Positions 6,652-14,830 are shown, counted from the stretch's first letter. The stretch: 64,000 nt of DNA from Prevotella sp. (GCA_017617615.1 JAFZVV010000003.1:101886-165885), one strand, 5' to 3'. The notes: generated by a model not told the origin, from the sequence alone. Translations and numbers: made by a program.

Positions 6652-7869
6652 ATGAGAACATACAACCTTCAAGACATCAAGCGCAACTACAACATCGTGG
6701 GCAACTGCGATGCGCTGAACCGCGCCCTGAACATCGCCCTGCAGGTGGCCGACACCGACCTGTCGGTGCTTATCGAAGGCGAGAGCGGCGTGGGCAAGGA
6801 AATCATACCCCGTCTCATCCACGACCATTCACCCCGCCGTAGACAGAAGTATTTTGCAGTAAACTGCGGGGCCATCCCCGAGGGCACCATCGACAGCGAA
6901 CTCTTCGGCCATGAGCGCGGTGCGTTCACCGATGCCGTGAACGAGAGCAAGGGCTACTTCGGCAGTGCCGACAAGGGCACCATCTTCCTCGACGAGGTGG
7001 GTGAACTGCCCATCGCTACCCAGGCCCGTCTGCTCCGCGTGCTCGAGAGCGGCGAATACATCCGCGTGGGCGGCCAGCAGGTGATGAAGACCGACGTGCG
7101 CGTGGTGGCTGCTACCAACGTGAACATCCGCAAGGCCATCAGCGAGGGTCGTTTCCGCGAAGACCTCTACTACCGCCTGAATACCATCCCCATACAAATG
7201 CCTCCCCTGCGCGAGCGCGGCAACGACATCCTGCTGCTCTTCCGTCTCTTTGCCATGCAGATAGCCGAGAAATACCACCTGCCCCGCATCACCCTCAACG
7301 AGGAAGCGCAGCAGCGTATGCTCTCGTATAAATGGCCCGGCAACGTGCGGCAACTGAAGAATATTACCGAACAGATGTCGGTGCTCTGCGAGAAGCGCGA
7401 GATCGACGGCGAGATCATCCGTCACTTCATCCCCGACGACGGCAACACCACACTCCCTGCCACCATTGCCCCTGCCGGTGGCAGCCACAGTTATGAGAAC
7501 GAGCGCGAAGCCGTGTTCAAGATGCTCCTCGACCTCGGCAACAACGTGAAGGACCTGCGCCGCGAACTCAATGGCCTGCGCAAACTCATCGACGACAACA
7601 ACGCCATTGCCAGTCAGGGACAGACACTGAGTGCCCAATACTCGATGCAACTCGAAAACAACCACCACGAATCGCCCTCCGTGGAAGATGCCGTGGCCGA
7701 GGAAATCTCCGAAGCCGAGCCCGAGAGCCTGAACATGAGGGAAGTGGAGAAGGCCAAGATTCTGAAGGCCCTGGAGCGCAACAACGGCAACAGGAAACAC
7801 GCCGCCCAGGCCCTCGGCATGTCCGACCGCTCACTGTATCGCAAACTCCGACAATATGGAATCACCTAA
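6652..7869 (+). CDS. Sigma-54-dependent activator lacking a receiver domain
   Basis: 405 aa. AAA+ sigma-54 interaction domain at about 15-250: Walker A GESGVGKE, ELFGHERGAFTDA (canonical GAFTGA, here GAFTDA), Walker B GTIFLDEVGEL, arginine-rich FREDLYYRLN, and WPGNVRQLKN. A 100-residue linker follows, with a predicted helix (EREAVFKMLLDLGNNVKDLRR), then a Fis-type helix-turn-helix at about 360-405 (NRKHAAQALGMSDRSLYRKL). No N-terminal receiver, GAF or PAS domain, so any signal must act on the AAA+ domain or on expression. The GAFTGA loop contacts sigma-54, so the Gly-to-Asp change may alter coupling. The last 14 bases overlap lptE. Confidence 0.92.
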   Translation: MRTYNLQDIKRNYNIVGNCDALNRALNIALQVADTDLSVLIEGESGVGKEIIPRLIHDHSPRRRQKYFAVNCGAIPEGTIDSELFGHERGAFTDAVNESKGYFGSADKGTIFLDEVGELPIATQARLLRVLESGEYIRVGGQQVMKTDVRVVAATNVNIRKAISEGRFREDLYYRLNTIPIQMPPLRERGNDILLLFRLFAMQIAEKYHLPRITLNEEAQQRMLSYKWPGNVRQLKNITEQMSVLCEKREIDGEIIRHFIPDDGNTTLPATIAPAGGSHSYENEREAVFKMLLDLGNNVKDLRRELNGLRKLIDDNNAIASQGQTLSAQYSMQLENNHHESPSVEDAVAEEISEAEPESLNMREVEKAKILKALERNNGNRKHAAQALGMSDRSLYRKLRQYGIT

Positions 7870-8380
7870 GAAAATGGTTGCCGCTGTCGTCGTGTCGCTC
7901 GCCGTAGCCCTTGTGGTCATGGCGTGCAGCGTCACGTACAAGTTCAACAGTTCGAGCATCGACTACACGAAGACGAAGACCATCACCATCGCTGAATTCC
8001 CCATCCGTTCCAGTTATGTATGGGGACCGATGCAAGGCATCTTCAACAGCCACCTGAAAGAACTCTTTTCCAACCATACCCGTCTGATACAGGTGAAGCG
8101 AAATGGCGACCTGAAGATAGAAGGCGAGATTACGCAATACAACCAGCGCAACAAGAGCGTTTCGAGCGAGGGCTATTCTGCCCTTACCGAACTCTCGATG
8201 ACCGTTATCGTGCGCTTCACCAACAACGTGAACCACGACGAGGACTTCGAGGAGAGTTTCACCGCCACCGCTTCCTACGACAGCCGCCAGTCGCTCAATG
8301 CCGTCCAAGAGAGTCTGGTGACGGAGATGGTGGAAGACATCACCGAACAGATTTTCAATGCCACCGTGGCCAACTGGTAA
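7856..8380 (+). CDS. lptE: LPS-assembly lipoprotein, LptE family
   Basis: 174 aa lipoprotein: hydrophobic signal, lipobox VVMAC (Cys24), then SVTYKFNSSSIDYTKTKTI, the typical opening of the Bacteroidota LptE family. Body and length fit: SHLKELFSNHTRLIQV, GDLKIEGEIT, VQESLVTEMVEDITEQIFN. LptE plugs the LptD beta-barrel and is needed for lipopolysaccharide insertion into the outer membrane. It overlaps the upstream sigma-54 activator by 14 bases and is followed 4 bases later by a TPR-like gene, so it is translationally coupled in a four-gene operon. An alternative start at 7874 would shorten the signal n-region. Confidence 0.88.
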   Translation: MESPKKMVAAVVVSLAVALVVMACSVTYKFNSSSIDYTKTKTITIAEFPIRSSYVWGPMQGIFNSHLKELFSNHTRLIQVKRNGDLKIEGEITQYNQRNKSVSSEGYSALTELSMTVIVRFTNNVNHDEDFEESFTATASYDSRQSLNAVQESLVTEMVEDITEQIFNATVANW

Positions 8381-8384
8381 CCCT

Positions 8385-9110
8385 ATGGACCTGAGACAAC
8401 TCATCGAGCATCCCGAACTGATGAACAAGGAGACCCTCTATGACCTCCGCTCGCTCATCGCGCTGCATCCCTACTACCAGACAGCACGTCTGCTGATGCT
8501 CAAGAACCTCTATCTGCTGCACGACTCCTCTTTCGACGATGAGTTGCGCCGAGCCGCCATCTACATCACCGACCGCACCAAACTCTTCGACCTGGTGGAG
8601 GCCGGGCACTACCAACTCAAGCCCCGTCGCCACCACCGTCAGCAAGCCCCTGCCAGTCCGTCGGACCGTACCCTCACCCTCATCGACAATTTCCTCAATA
8701 CGGTGCCCGACGACAACACGCCCTCCACGAGGAAACGCAAACCCACCGCCGCCGATGCCACCGTCGACTACGTGGCATATCTTTTGCGTGAAGAGGGCGA
8801 CCACCAGCAGGAAGAACATCCCGAGATGCGTGGCCAAGGACTTATCGACAAGTTCATCAACGACGAGGGCGGCAAGATTACGCTGAAGGAAGAGCCCGAA
8901 TACGTGCCACAAGCAGAAGAAACGGAAAAAAATGCCGAAGAGGGCTATTTTACCGAGACTTTAGCCCGAATTTACGTCAAACAAGGCAGATATTCGAAGG
9001 CTTTGGAAATTATTAAGCGTTTAAATTTGAATTATCCAAAAAAAAGTGCTTACTTTGCAGACCAAATTCGATTTTTGGAAAAATTGATTACAAACAACAA
9101 TAAAAAATAA
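8385..9110 (+). CDS. TPR-like cytoplasmic protein
   Basis: 241 aa from ATG 8385. A longer frame from 8358 overlaps lptE and uses a weaker start. No signal peptide. The N-terminus (MDLRQLIEHPELMNKETLYD) begins a helical domain conserved next to lptE and secG in this order. A variable, charged and Pro-rich middle follows (about 85-180), then a C-terminal helical hairpin resembling a single tetratricopeptide repeat (ETLARIYVKQGRYSKALEIIKRL) at about residue 193. Function is unknown. The position between LptE and SecG suggests an envelope-biogenesis link, which is inference only. Confidence 0.8.
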   Translation: MDLRQLIEHPELMNKETLYDLRSLIALHPYYQTARLLMLKNLYLLHDSSFDDELRRAAIYITDRTKLFDLVEAGHYQLKPRRHHRQQAPASPSDRTLTLIDNFLNTVPDDNTPSTRKRKPTAADATVDYVAYLLREEGDHQQEEHPEMRGQGLIDKFINDEGGKITLKEEPEYVPQAEETEKNAEEGYFTETLARIYVKQGRYSKALEIIKRLNLNYPKKSAYFADQIRFLEKLITNNNKK

Positions 9111-9119
9111 AGGAAAAAG

Positions 9120-9545
9120 ATGTTTTACTATTTATTCGTAATTCTTATCGTCATCGCCTCGTTGCTGATGATTGGTATCGTTCTGATTCAAGAGTCAAAA
9201 GGTGGCGGTCTGTCGTCGAACTTCTCTGCCGGCAACCAACTCGCCGGTGTGCGCAAGACTACCGACTTCATCGAGAAAGCCACATGGGGCCTTGCCATCG
9301 CCATGGTGGTGCTGAGCGTGCTCTGCGCCTACTTCGCCCCCACTGCAGTGACCGAGCAGAGTGCCGTAGAGGCCACTACCACCAACCCGCTGACCAACCC
9401 TACCACCCAGCAAAACTTCGGTGTCACCCAGCAGGCTCCCGCTGCTGAAGGTCAGGCTGCCCCTGCTGCAGAAGGCCAGGCTGCCCCCGCTGCTCCCGCT
9501 GCTGATGCAGCACCTGCCGCTCCCGCTGCTGATGCCCAGAAATAA
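9120..9545 (+). CDS. secG: Preprotein translocase subunit SecG
   Basis: 141 aa. Two membrane helices (about 2-21 and 53-74) flank the family hairpin IQESKGGGLSSNF, with GVRKTTDFIEKATWGLA before the second helix. SecG is the small accessory subunit of the SecYEG channel. The C-terminal 60 residues are an unusual low-complexity Ala/Pro/Gln tail with repeated PAAEGQAA and PAADA blocks. Last gene of the operon begun by the sigma-54 activator, 9 bases after the TPR-like gene. A weak GCGG/CCGC stem at 9552-9567 may end the transcript. Confidence 0.93.
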   Translation: MFYYLFVILIVIASLLMIGIVLIQESKGGGLSSNFSAGNQLAGVRKTTDFIEKATWGLAIAMVVLSVLCAYFAPTAVTEQSAVEATTTNPLTNPTTQQNFGVTQQAPAAEGQAAPAAEGQAAPAAPAADAAPAAPAADAQK

Positions 9546-9575
9546 AAACAGGCGGATTAAAAAACCGCTTAAAAA

Positions 9576-9607
9576 TTTGGCGATTAGAAATAATTCGTTT
9601 ATCTTTG
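9576..9607 (+). promoter_or_regulatory. tRNA-His promoter
   Basis: -33 TTTG (9576-9579), 20-bp spacer, -7 TATCTTTG (9600-9607), followed by CACCCGCTTTTTAA, a start region shared with the tRNA-Lys and tRNA-Met promoters. The leader has a CCGCTTT/AAAGCGG stem (9611-9631). Confidence 0.8.
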
Positions 9608-9637
9608 CACCCGCTTTTTAACCGAAAGCGGAACATG

Positions 9638-9711
9638 GTGCCCGTAGTTCAGTTGGTTAGAGCGTCAGATTGTGGTTCTGAATGTCGGGGGTTCGAGTCC
9701 CCCCGGGCACA
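9638..9711 (+). tRNA. tRNA-His (GTG)
   Basis: Cloverleaf: acceptor GTGCCCG/CGGGCAC, T8-A9, D arm GTTCAGTTGGTTAGAGC, anticodon stem CAGAT with loop TGTGGTT (anticodon GTG) and the pairing strand after it, T arm GGGGGTTCGAGTCCCCC. A G at 9637 fits the extra 5' G of tRNA-His. The discriminator reads A, and CCA is not encoded. Confidence 0.95.
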
Positions 9712-9722
9712 CATGAAAGCGA

Positions 9723-9752
9723 AGGTCCTGCAAATGCTTGCAGGGCCTTTTT
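9723..9752 (+). terminator. Terminator of tRNA-His
   Basis: Stem AGGTCCTGCAA / TTGCAGGGCCT with a 3-4 base loop, then TTTTTC. Confidence 0.8.
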
Positions 9753-9826
9753 CTATAAAAGATATGACTTTGTAACCTGACAAAGACTTTCTAAAAACAG
9801 GAAACCAAAATCAAAAACATTACTAT

Positions 9827-11848
9827 ATGAGAAAAGTTATCCTATTAGCAGCCCTGGCATGCGCTGCGTTTTCCGCTAATGCCCAAGGCACTTCGGGCAT
9901 CGACCCCAAGAACCTCGACACCACGGTACGCCCCGGCGACGACTTCTTCCAGTATGCCGCAGGAGGCTGGATGGCCACCCATCCCCTCGATGACGAGCAT
10001 TCCGAGAACGATGCCTTCACCGTACTCTACGAGAAGAGTCAGGAAGACATTCGTGCGCTGATCATGGAATACGCCTCCACGCCCCAGCCCCAGGGCTCGC
10101 TCGGTCAGAAAATCGGTTCCCTCTACAACCTGATGATGGACAGCGTGCGCCTGAACCGTGAGGGCTGGGAACCCCTGAAACCCATACTCGACCGCATTGC
10201 CGCCATCAAGGACCGCCGCGAATACCAACTCGTCACTGCCCAGCTCGACCGTCGCGGGTCGGGCACGATGATGTTCGACCTCGGCGTGGGTGCCGACCAA
10301 CGCAATGCCGACCGCAACATCGTGGGGGTGAGTCAGGGCGGAATCGGTCTGGGAACCCGTGACTACTACCTGAACGATGACGAACAGACCGTCCGCATCC
10401 GTGAGGCATATCAAAACATGATCCATCGCCTCTTCGTGATGACCGGCAGCGATGAGGAAACTGCTGCCCGTAAGACCGCTGCCGTGATGGCCATAGAGAC
10501 CCGTATCGCCAAGGCCAGTTACAGTCGCGTGCAGTTGCGTGATATCGACGCCAACTACCACAAGATGAGTTACAACCAACTGGTATGCGACTTCCCCGGC
10601 ATCGACTGGGGCAACATCTTCCTGGCCTCTGGCTTTCCTGCTTTCGAGTATGTGGACGTGGGGCAGCCCGAACCTATCCACGAGGTGGAGAAGATTCTCG
10701 CCGACACCCCCCTCGACGACCTGAAGGCCTACGCCGAGACAAAGGTCATCAGCGGTGCTGCCAGTAGGATGAGCGATGACTTCCGTGCCGAGGTGTTCAA
10801 GATGAGTGCTGTGATGAGCGGTGTGCAGCAGGACCGTCCGCGCTGGAAGCGCGCCGTGTCGCTGGTAAGCGGTGTGCTGGGCGAGGCCATCGGCAAGCTC
10901 TATGTGGAGAAGCACTTCCCCGAGTCGAGCAAACAACGCATGCTCCAACTGGTGCATAACCTGCAGACAGCCCTCTCGCAGCGCATCGACGAAGCCACCT
11001 GGATGAGTGCCGAGACGAAGGCCCAGGCCAAGGACAAACTCGACAACTTCATCGTGAAGATTGGCTATCCCGACAAGTGGAAAGACTATAGTGGCCTGCA
11101 GGTAGACGAAAGCCTGTCGCTCTATGAGAACATCGCCAACATCTCAGAGTTCATGATGATGGACGAATTGAGCCGTAAAGTGAACAAGCCTGTGGACAAG
11201 ATGGAATGGCTGATGACGCCCCAGACCATCAACGCCTACTACAACCCCACCACCAACGAAATCTGCTTTCCTGCCGCCATCCTCCAGCCGCCCTTCTTCG
11301 ACCCCAATGCCGACGATGCCGTGAACTATGGTGCCATCGGTGGCGTTATCGGGCATGAGATGAGCCATGGCTTCGACGACCAGGGGAGCCAGTTCGACAA
11401 GTATGGCAACCAGCACAACTGGTGGACGGAGCAAGACAAGAAGAACTATGAGGTGCGCACGAAGGTGCTTGAGGACTATTTCAATACGGTGGAAGCCGTT
11501 CCCGGCAAGAACATCAACGGCAAACAGACCCTTGGAGAGAACATCGGCGACAACGGCGGACTGAACATCGCCTTCCGGGCCTTCCAGAACGCCATGAAGC
11601 AGCAACCATTGGGCATCGCCGACGGTTTCACGCCCGAACAGCGTTTCTTCCTCTCATGGGCAAGGGTATGGGCCTGCAACGCCCGTCCGGAATACGTGGA
11701 ATACCTCATCACCGTAGACACCCACTCCCCCAACAAAGCCCGCGTGAATGCTGCCCTTCCCCATATCGACGCCTGGTATGACGCCTTCAAGGTGAAGCGT
11801 GGTGACCGTCTCTTCCTCCCGAAGAAGAAACGTGCGCAGATTTGGTAA
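9827..11848 (+). CDS. pepO: M13 (neprilysin/PepO) family metallopeptidase
   Basis: 673 aa with signal peptide (MRKVILLAALACAAFSANAQ). N-terminal M13 domain begins IDPKNLDTTVRPGDDFFQYA with the family WMATHP motif. Catalytic zinc site HEMSH in GHEMSHGFDDQG (near residue 510) and third-ligand glutamate in GENIGDNGG (near 570). The chain ends in ...AQIW, the C-terminal Trp usual for this family. Zinc endopeptidase acting on small peptides, probably periplasmic or outer-membrane associated. It stands alone between tRNA-His and tRNA-Lys and is followed by a strong bidirectional terminator. I see no exact -7 consensus upstream; TGACTTTG around 9766-9773 is the nearest. Confidence 0.95.
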   Translation: MRKVILLAALACAAFSANAQGTSGIDPKNLDTTVRPGDDFFQYAAGGWMATHPLDDEHSENDAFTVLYEKSQEDIRALIMEYASTPQPQGSLGQKIGSLYNLMMDSVRLNREGWEPLKPILDRIAAIKDRREYQLVTAQLDRRGSGTMMFDLGVGADQRNADRNIVGVSQGGIGLGTRDYYLNDDEQTVRIREAYQNMIHRLFVMTGSDEETAARKTAAVMAIETRIAKASYSRVQLRDIDANYHKMSYNQLVCDFPGIDWGNIFLASGFPAFEYVDVGQPEPIHEVEKILADTPLDDLKAYAETKVISGAASRMSDDFRAEVFKMSAVMSGVQQDRPRWKRAVSLVSGVLGEAIGKLYVEKHFPESSKQRMLQLVHNLQTALSQRIDEATWMSAETKAQAKDKLDNFIVKIGYPDKWKDYSGLQVDESLSLYENIANISEFMMMDELSRKVNKPVDKMEWLMTPQTINAYYNPTTNEICFPAAILQPPFFDPNADDAVNYGAIGGVIGHEMSHGFDDQGSQFDKYGNQHNWWTEQDKKNYEVRTKVLEDYFNTVEAVPGKNINGKQTLGENIGDNGGLNIAFRAFQNAMKQQPLGIADGFTPEQRFFLSWARVWACNARPEYVEYLITVDTHSPNKARVNAALPHIDAWYDAFKVKRGDRLFLPKKKRAQIW

Positions 11849-11896
11849 GGTCATCTACGACCAACATGGTCATACGCGCCATCCAACGAGATACCA

Positions 11897-11940
11897 AACG
11901 AAAATCCCTGATACTCAGTTGAGTATCAGGGATTTTCGTT
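11897..11940. terminator. Bidirectional terminator, 21-bp perfect stem
   Basis: Arms 11897-11917 and 11920-11940 are perfectly complementary with only GT between them. T/A-rich ends on both sides serve both pepO (+) and tRNA-Lys (-). Confidence 0.85.
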
Positions 11941-11947
11941 TTACCAG

Positions 11948-12020
11948 TGATCCGCTTGGGGCTCGAACCCAAGACCCCAACATTAAAAGTGTTGTGCTCT
12001 ACCAACTGAGCTAGCGGATC
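11948..12020 (-). tRNA. tRNA-Lys (TTT)
   Basis: Minus strand: acceptor GATCCGC/GCGGATC, D arm GCTCAGTTGGTAGAGC, anticodon loop CTTTTAA (anticodon TTT) on an ACAAC/GTTGG-type stem, T arm with GGGTTCGAGCCC, discriminator A. CCA is not encoded. Confidence 0.95.
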
Positions 12021-12042
12021 TCCGTTTCATTAAAAGCGAGTG

Positions 12043-12074
12043 CAAAGGTAGTATATTTTTCAATAACTGCCAAA
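12043..12074 (-). promoter_or_regulatory. tRNA-Lys promoter
   Basis: Minus strand: -33 TTTG (12071-12074), 20-bp spacer, -7 TACCTTTG (12043-12050), followed by CACTCGCTTTTAA as at the other tRNA genes. Confidence 0.8.
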
Positions 12075-12133
12075 TTTATTTTTCCTTTTTTTGTGGACAA
12101 GTGATGAAAACACCTTTTTTCAGGGCTTTTCCA

Positions 12134-13375
12134 TCACTCCACACCAGAAGTGACGTCTTCATTGACATCATCCTTACTCCTCTTACTGGAGAGACCTGCG
12201 TCACTTGCCAAGAGCAGTGCTTTTGGTGGAAAGACCTCGTTGGGCGTGAGGCCATCGGGCGGCAGGCCGTCGCCGTCAATAGGTCCGTCGGGTGGGTCAT
12301 CCCCTTCCTCCTCTTCCTTGGTGACATAACGCTGGTAATAGGCGATGAGCAGCGTGGTGAGCGGCAGGGCGATGATGAGTCCGATGAAGCCGAGCAGAGC
12401 TCCCCACACCGACAACGACAGCAGGAGAATGGCGGGGTTAAGTCCCATCGCCGACCCCATGATCTTGGGTGTCGTGACCATGTCGGTGATGATTTGCACG
12501 ATGATGAAGACGAGCACAGCCATACCAAAAATCACCCAGAAATTCTGTCCGGTATCCGCTGCCTTAAGCAAGGCGAGGAATGCCGTTGGGATGAGTGCGA
12601 AGGTATGGAGGTAGGGCACGAGGTCCATGATGCCGATGAGTATGCCCATGCCTATGGCCATGGGGAAGTCGATGATGGTGAATCCGATGCAGAACATGAT
12701 GCCCATGCAGAGCGCCACGAGTCCCTGTCCGCGGATGTAGTTGTTGAGTTCGCGCTCCACGTCGACCATGAGCGACATCCAGAATGGTCTTGACTTTTTC
12801 GGGAAGATTTTCACCCAGTTGTTGGTGAGGTATTCGTAGTCGAGGAGGATGAAGAACATATACAACAAGGCGATACACGAGGCAACGATGCTGATGACGA
12901 CATTCGCCGTCTTCCCCACGAAGGAGAACAAGCGTGGCATGGTGATTTTGAGTGTCTCGATGAAGTCGCGGCTCTGGAAGAACTCCATCACGCGGTCGCG
13001 GTTCTGGTTGAGCCAGTCGTGTATCATGGCCGAGAAGTCGCCCTTTGCCGACTGCTGGTTGAGGTATTTCATCAGCACGACCCCCAGTCGTTCGAACTGC
13101 TCTATCATTGGCGGGATGATGAAATAGAACACCACTGCCAAGATGATGGTCACCCCCAGCATGGTGACTACGATGGCCAGCGGTCGTGTGGGCACATGGA
13201 GCCGGTATTGCACGAATTTCACGGCAGGATAGAGCAAGTAGGCCAGCAGCCATCCCACGAAGAACGGCAGCAACACCTTTCCAAGCAAGTTGAACAGGTA
13301 TAAGATGCCGATGACAATCACGGCAATGATTGTCCACCGAGCCAACCTGTCGAATGTAATTTTTCCCTCAAGCAT
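12134..13375 (-). CDS. AI-2E family transporter (PerM/YhhT-like)
   Basis: 413 aa integral membrane protein. Two N-terminal helices (about 14-55: ARWTIIAVIVIGILYLFNLL and VGWLLAYLLYPAVKF), a helix at 69-90, a long extramembrane middle (about 95-165), then the conserved C-terminal helical block with GMGILIGIMDLVPYLH and MGLNPAILLLSLSVWGALLGFIGLIIALPL. The last 55 residues are charged and Pro/Asp-rich. The family is named after AI-2 export claims for TqsA, but many members have other or unknown substrates, so substrate is left open. Encoded 32 bases after tdk on the same strand and probably co-transcribed. Confidence 0.9.
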   Translation of the reverse strand: MLEGKITFDRLARWTIIAVIVIGILYLFNLLGKVLLPFFVGWLLAYLLYPAVKFVQYRLHVPTRPLAIVVTMLGVTIILAVVFYFIIPPMIEQFERLGVVLMKYLNQQSAKGDFSAMIHDWLNQNRDRVMEFFQSRDFIETLKITMPRLFSFVGKTANVVISIVASCIALLYMFFILLDYEYLTNNWVKIFPKKSRPFWMSLMVDVERELNNYIRGQGLVALCMGIMFCIGFTIIDFPMAIGMGILIGIMDLVPYLHTFALIPTAFLALLKAADTGQNFWVIFGMAVLVFIIVQIITDMVTTPKIMGSAMGLNPAILLLSLSVWGALLGFIGLIIALPLTTLLIAYYQRYVTKEEEEGDDPPDGPIDGDGLPPDGLTPNEVFPPKALLLASDAGLSSKRSKDDVNEDVTSGVE

Positions 13376-13407
13376 AAAAAGGGGTACTAATTAATAATAC
13401 ATAAAAA

Positions 13408-13983
13408 TCATCCCTCCACTGCCTTGCGATAGCATTCGCGGCAGAGCGGTTCGTATTGTGCTTTCTCGCCCAGGAGCACCCGTTTGTCATCATTCACTAA
13501 GCGATGGCTGACATATGCCAGCGCCCCGCACCTCACGCAGATGGCGTGAACCTTGGTCACTTCGTCGGCAATGGCGCATAGTGCCGGCATCGGTCCGAAG
13601 GGCTTTCCCCGGAAGTCCATGTCGAGTCCGGCGATGATTACCCTCACGCCCCTGTTTGCCAGTTGATTGCACACGTCAACGAGTCCGTCGTCGAGGAACT
13701 GTGCCTCATCGATGCCCACGACGTCGATGTCCGACGAGAGCAGGAGAATGGTTCCCGATGTATCGACGGGAGTGCTGACGATGGAGTTGCGGTCGTGGCT
13801 CACTACCTCTTCATCGGAGTATCTGGTGTCGATGGCGGGCTTGAATATCTCCACCCGCTGTTTGGCAAACACAGCGCGCTTGACACGCCGGATGAGTTCC
13901 TCGGTTTTCCCCGAGAACATCGATCCGCACACCACTTCTATTCTTCCGGGCCGGTGCAGTTCCCCTATAGCATTGTCGGTCAT
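13408..13983 (-). CDS. tdk: Thymidine kinase
   Basis: 191 aa, type II thymidine kinase, phosphorylating thymidine to dTMP in nucleoside salvage. P-loop [11 protein letters not shown], catalytic/Mg motif [10 protein letters not shown], and [13 protein letters not shown] are intact. A structural zinc site is formed by CVRC and CREC. ATG 13983 was chosen over an upstream in-frame start at 14025 because the family core begins soon after it and a TAnnTTTG box lies 8 bases upstream, which places the transcription start downstream of 14025. Divergent from rsmI; the AI-2E gene follows. Confidence 0.94.
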   Translation of the reverse strand: MTDNAIGELHRPGRIEVVCGSMFSGKTEELIRRVKRAVFAKQRVEIFKPAIDTRYSDEEVVSHDRNSIVSTPVDTSGTILLLSSDIDVVGIDEAQFLDDGLVDVCNQLANRGVRVIIAGLDMDFRGKPFGPMPALCAIADEVTKVHAICVRCGALAYVSHRLVNDDKRVLLGEKAQYEPLCRECYRKAVEG

Positions 13984-13991
13984 GATGATTG

Positions 13992-13999
13992 CAAAAATA
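13992..13999 (-). promoter_or_regulatory. tdk -7 box, near-leaderless
   Basis: Minus strand TATTTTTG, 8 bases before the tdk ATG. The -33 (GTTG, 20 bp upstream) is imperfect. Confidence 0.6.
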
Positions 14000-14068
14000 C
14001 GAAGATTATGTGAACTGACCAACAATAGAATGCAAAATGTTACTAAAATGTAAAATTGGCTGAATTAT

Positions 14069-14099
14069 TTTGCCATTTCTGCGAATTGGTGTATATTTG
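14069..14099 (+). promoter_or_regulatory. rsmI promoter, near-leaderless
   Basis: -33 TTTG (14069-14072), 19-bp spacer, -7 TATATTTG (14092-14099). The ATG is at 14108, 8 bases on, so the mRNA should start within about three bases of the ATG. Confidence 0.8.
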
Positions 14100-14107
14100 C
14101 GCCAATT

Positions 14108-14806
14108 ATGGGCATACTGTATATCGTTCCCACCCCCGTAGGTAACCTGGAAGACATCACGCTCAGGGCCCTCAGGGTGCTGAAGGAGGCAGACTTGATA
14201 CTGGCGGAAGACACCCGCACGACGGGTTTGCTGCTGAAGCACTACGACATCCACAACCAGTTGCTCTCGCACCATAAGTTCAACGAGCACGGCACTTCTG
14301 CAGGCATTGTGGAGCGCCTGCGGTCGGGACAGACGATAGCGTTGGTGAGCGATGCCGGCACACCGGGAATCAGCGACCCGGGATTTTTCCTGATCAGGGA
14401 GGCGGTGGCTGCCGGCATAGAGGTGCAATGCCTGCCAGGTGCCACGGCATTCGTCCCGGCGCTGGTGAGTTCGGGCCTTCCCGACGACCGTTTCTGCTTT
14501 GAGGGCTTCCTTCCCCAGAAGAAAGGGCGCCAGACACGTTTGTCGTCGTTGGCTGCCGAGCAGCGCACGATGGTTTTCTACGAGTCGCCCTACCGTCTGG
14601 TGAAGACCCTTACCCAATTGTCGGAAGTGCTGGGAGGTGACCGTAGAGCCTGTGTCGCGCGTGAAATCAGCAAGTTGCATGAGGAGTGCAGGCGCGGCAC
14701 ATTGTCGGAGTTGGTCGCCCACTTCACGTCTACCCCACCCCGTGGTGAGATTGTGCTTATCGTATCGGGCAGCGATGCCAAGAGCCACCATGCCCCAGAA
14801 GTTTGA
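14108..14806 (+). CDS. rsmI: 16S rRNA 2'-O-ribose C1402 methyltransferase RsmI
   Basis: 232 aa, a tetrapyrrole-methylase-fold SAM enzyme that methylates the 2'-OH of C1402 in 16S rRNA. Diagnostic blocks: LYIVPTPVGNLEDITLRAL at the N-terminus, ADLILAEDTRTTGLLLKHY, VSDAGTPGISDPG (SAM site), CLPGATAFVPALVSSGLP, EGFLPQKKGRQTRL, and FYESPYRLVKTL. Length fits the shorter Bacteroidota members. The promoter abuts the start codon. A coiled-coil lipoprotein follows after 24 bases on the same strand. Confidence 0.96.
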   Translation: MGILYIVPTPVGNLEDITLRALRVLKEADLILAEDTRTTGLLLKHYDIHNQLLSHHKFNEHGTSAGIVERLRSGQTIALVSDAGTPGISDPGFFLIREAVAAGIEVQCLPGATAFVPALVSSGLPDDRFCFEGFLPQKKGRQTRLSSLAAEQRTMVFYESPYRLVKTLTQLSEVLGGDRRACVAREISKLHEECRRGTLSELVAHFTSTPPRGEIVLIVSGSDAKSHHAPEV

Positions 14807-14830
14807 ACCCATTTTAAAACGTAGAATAAA

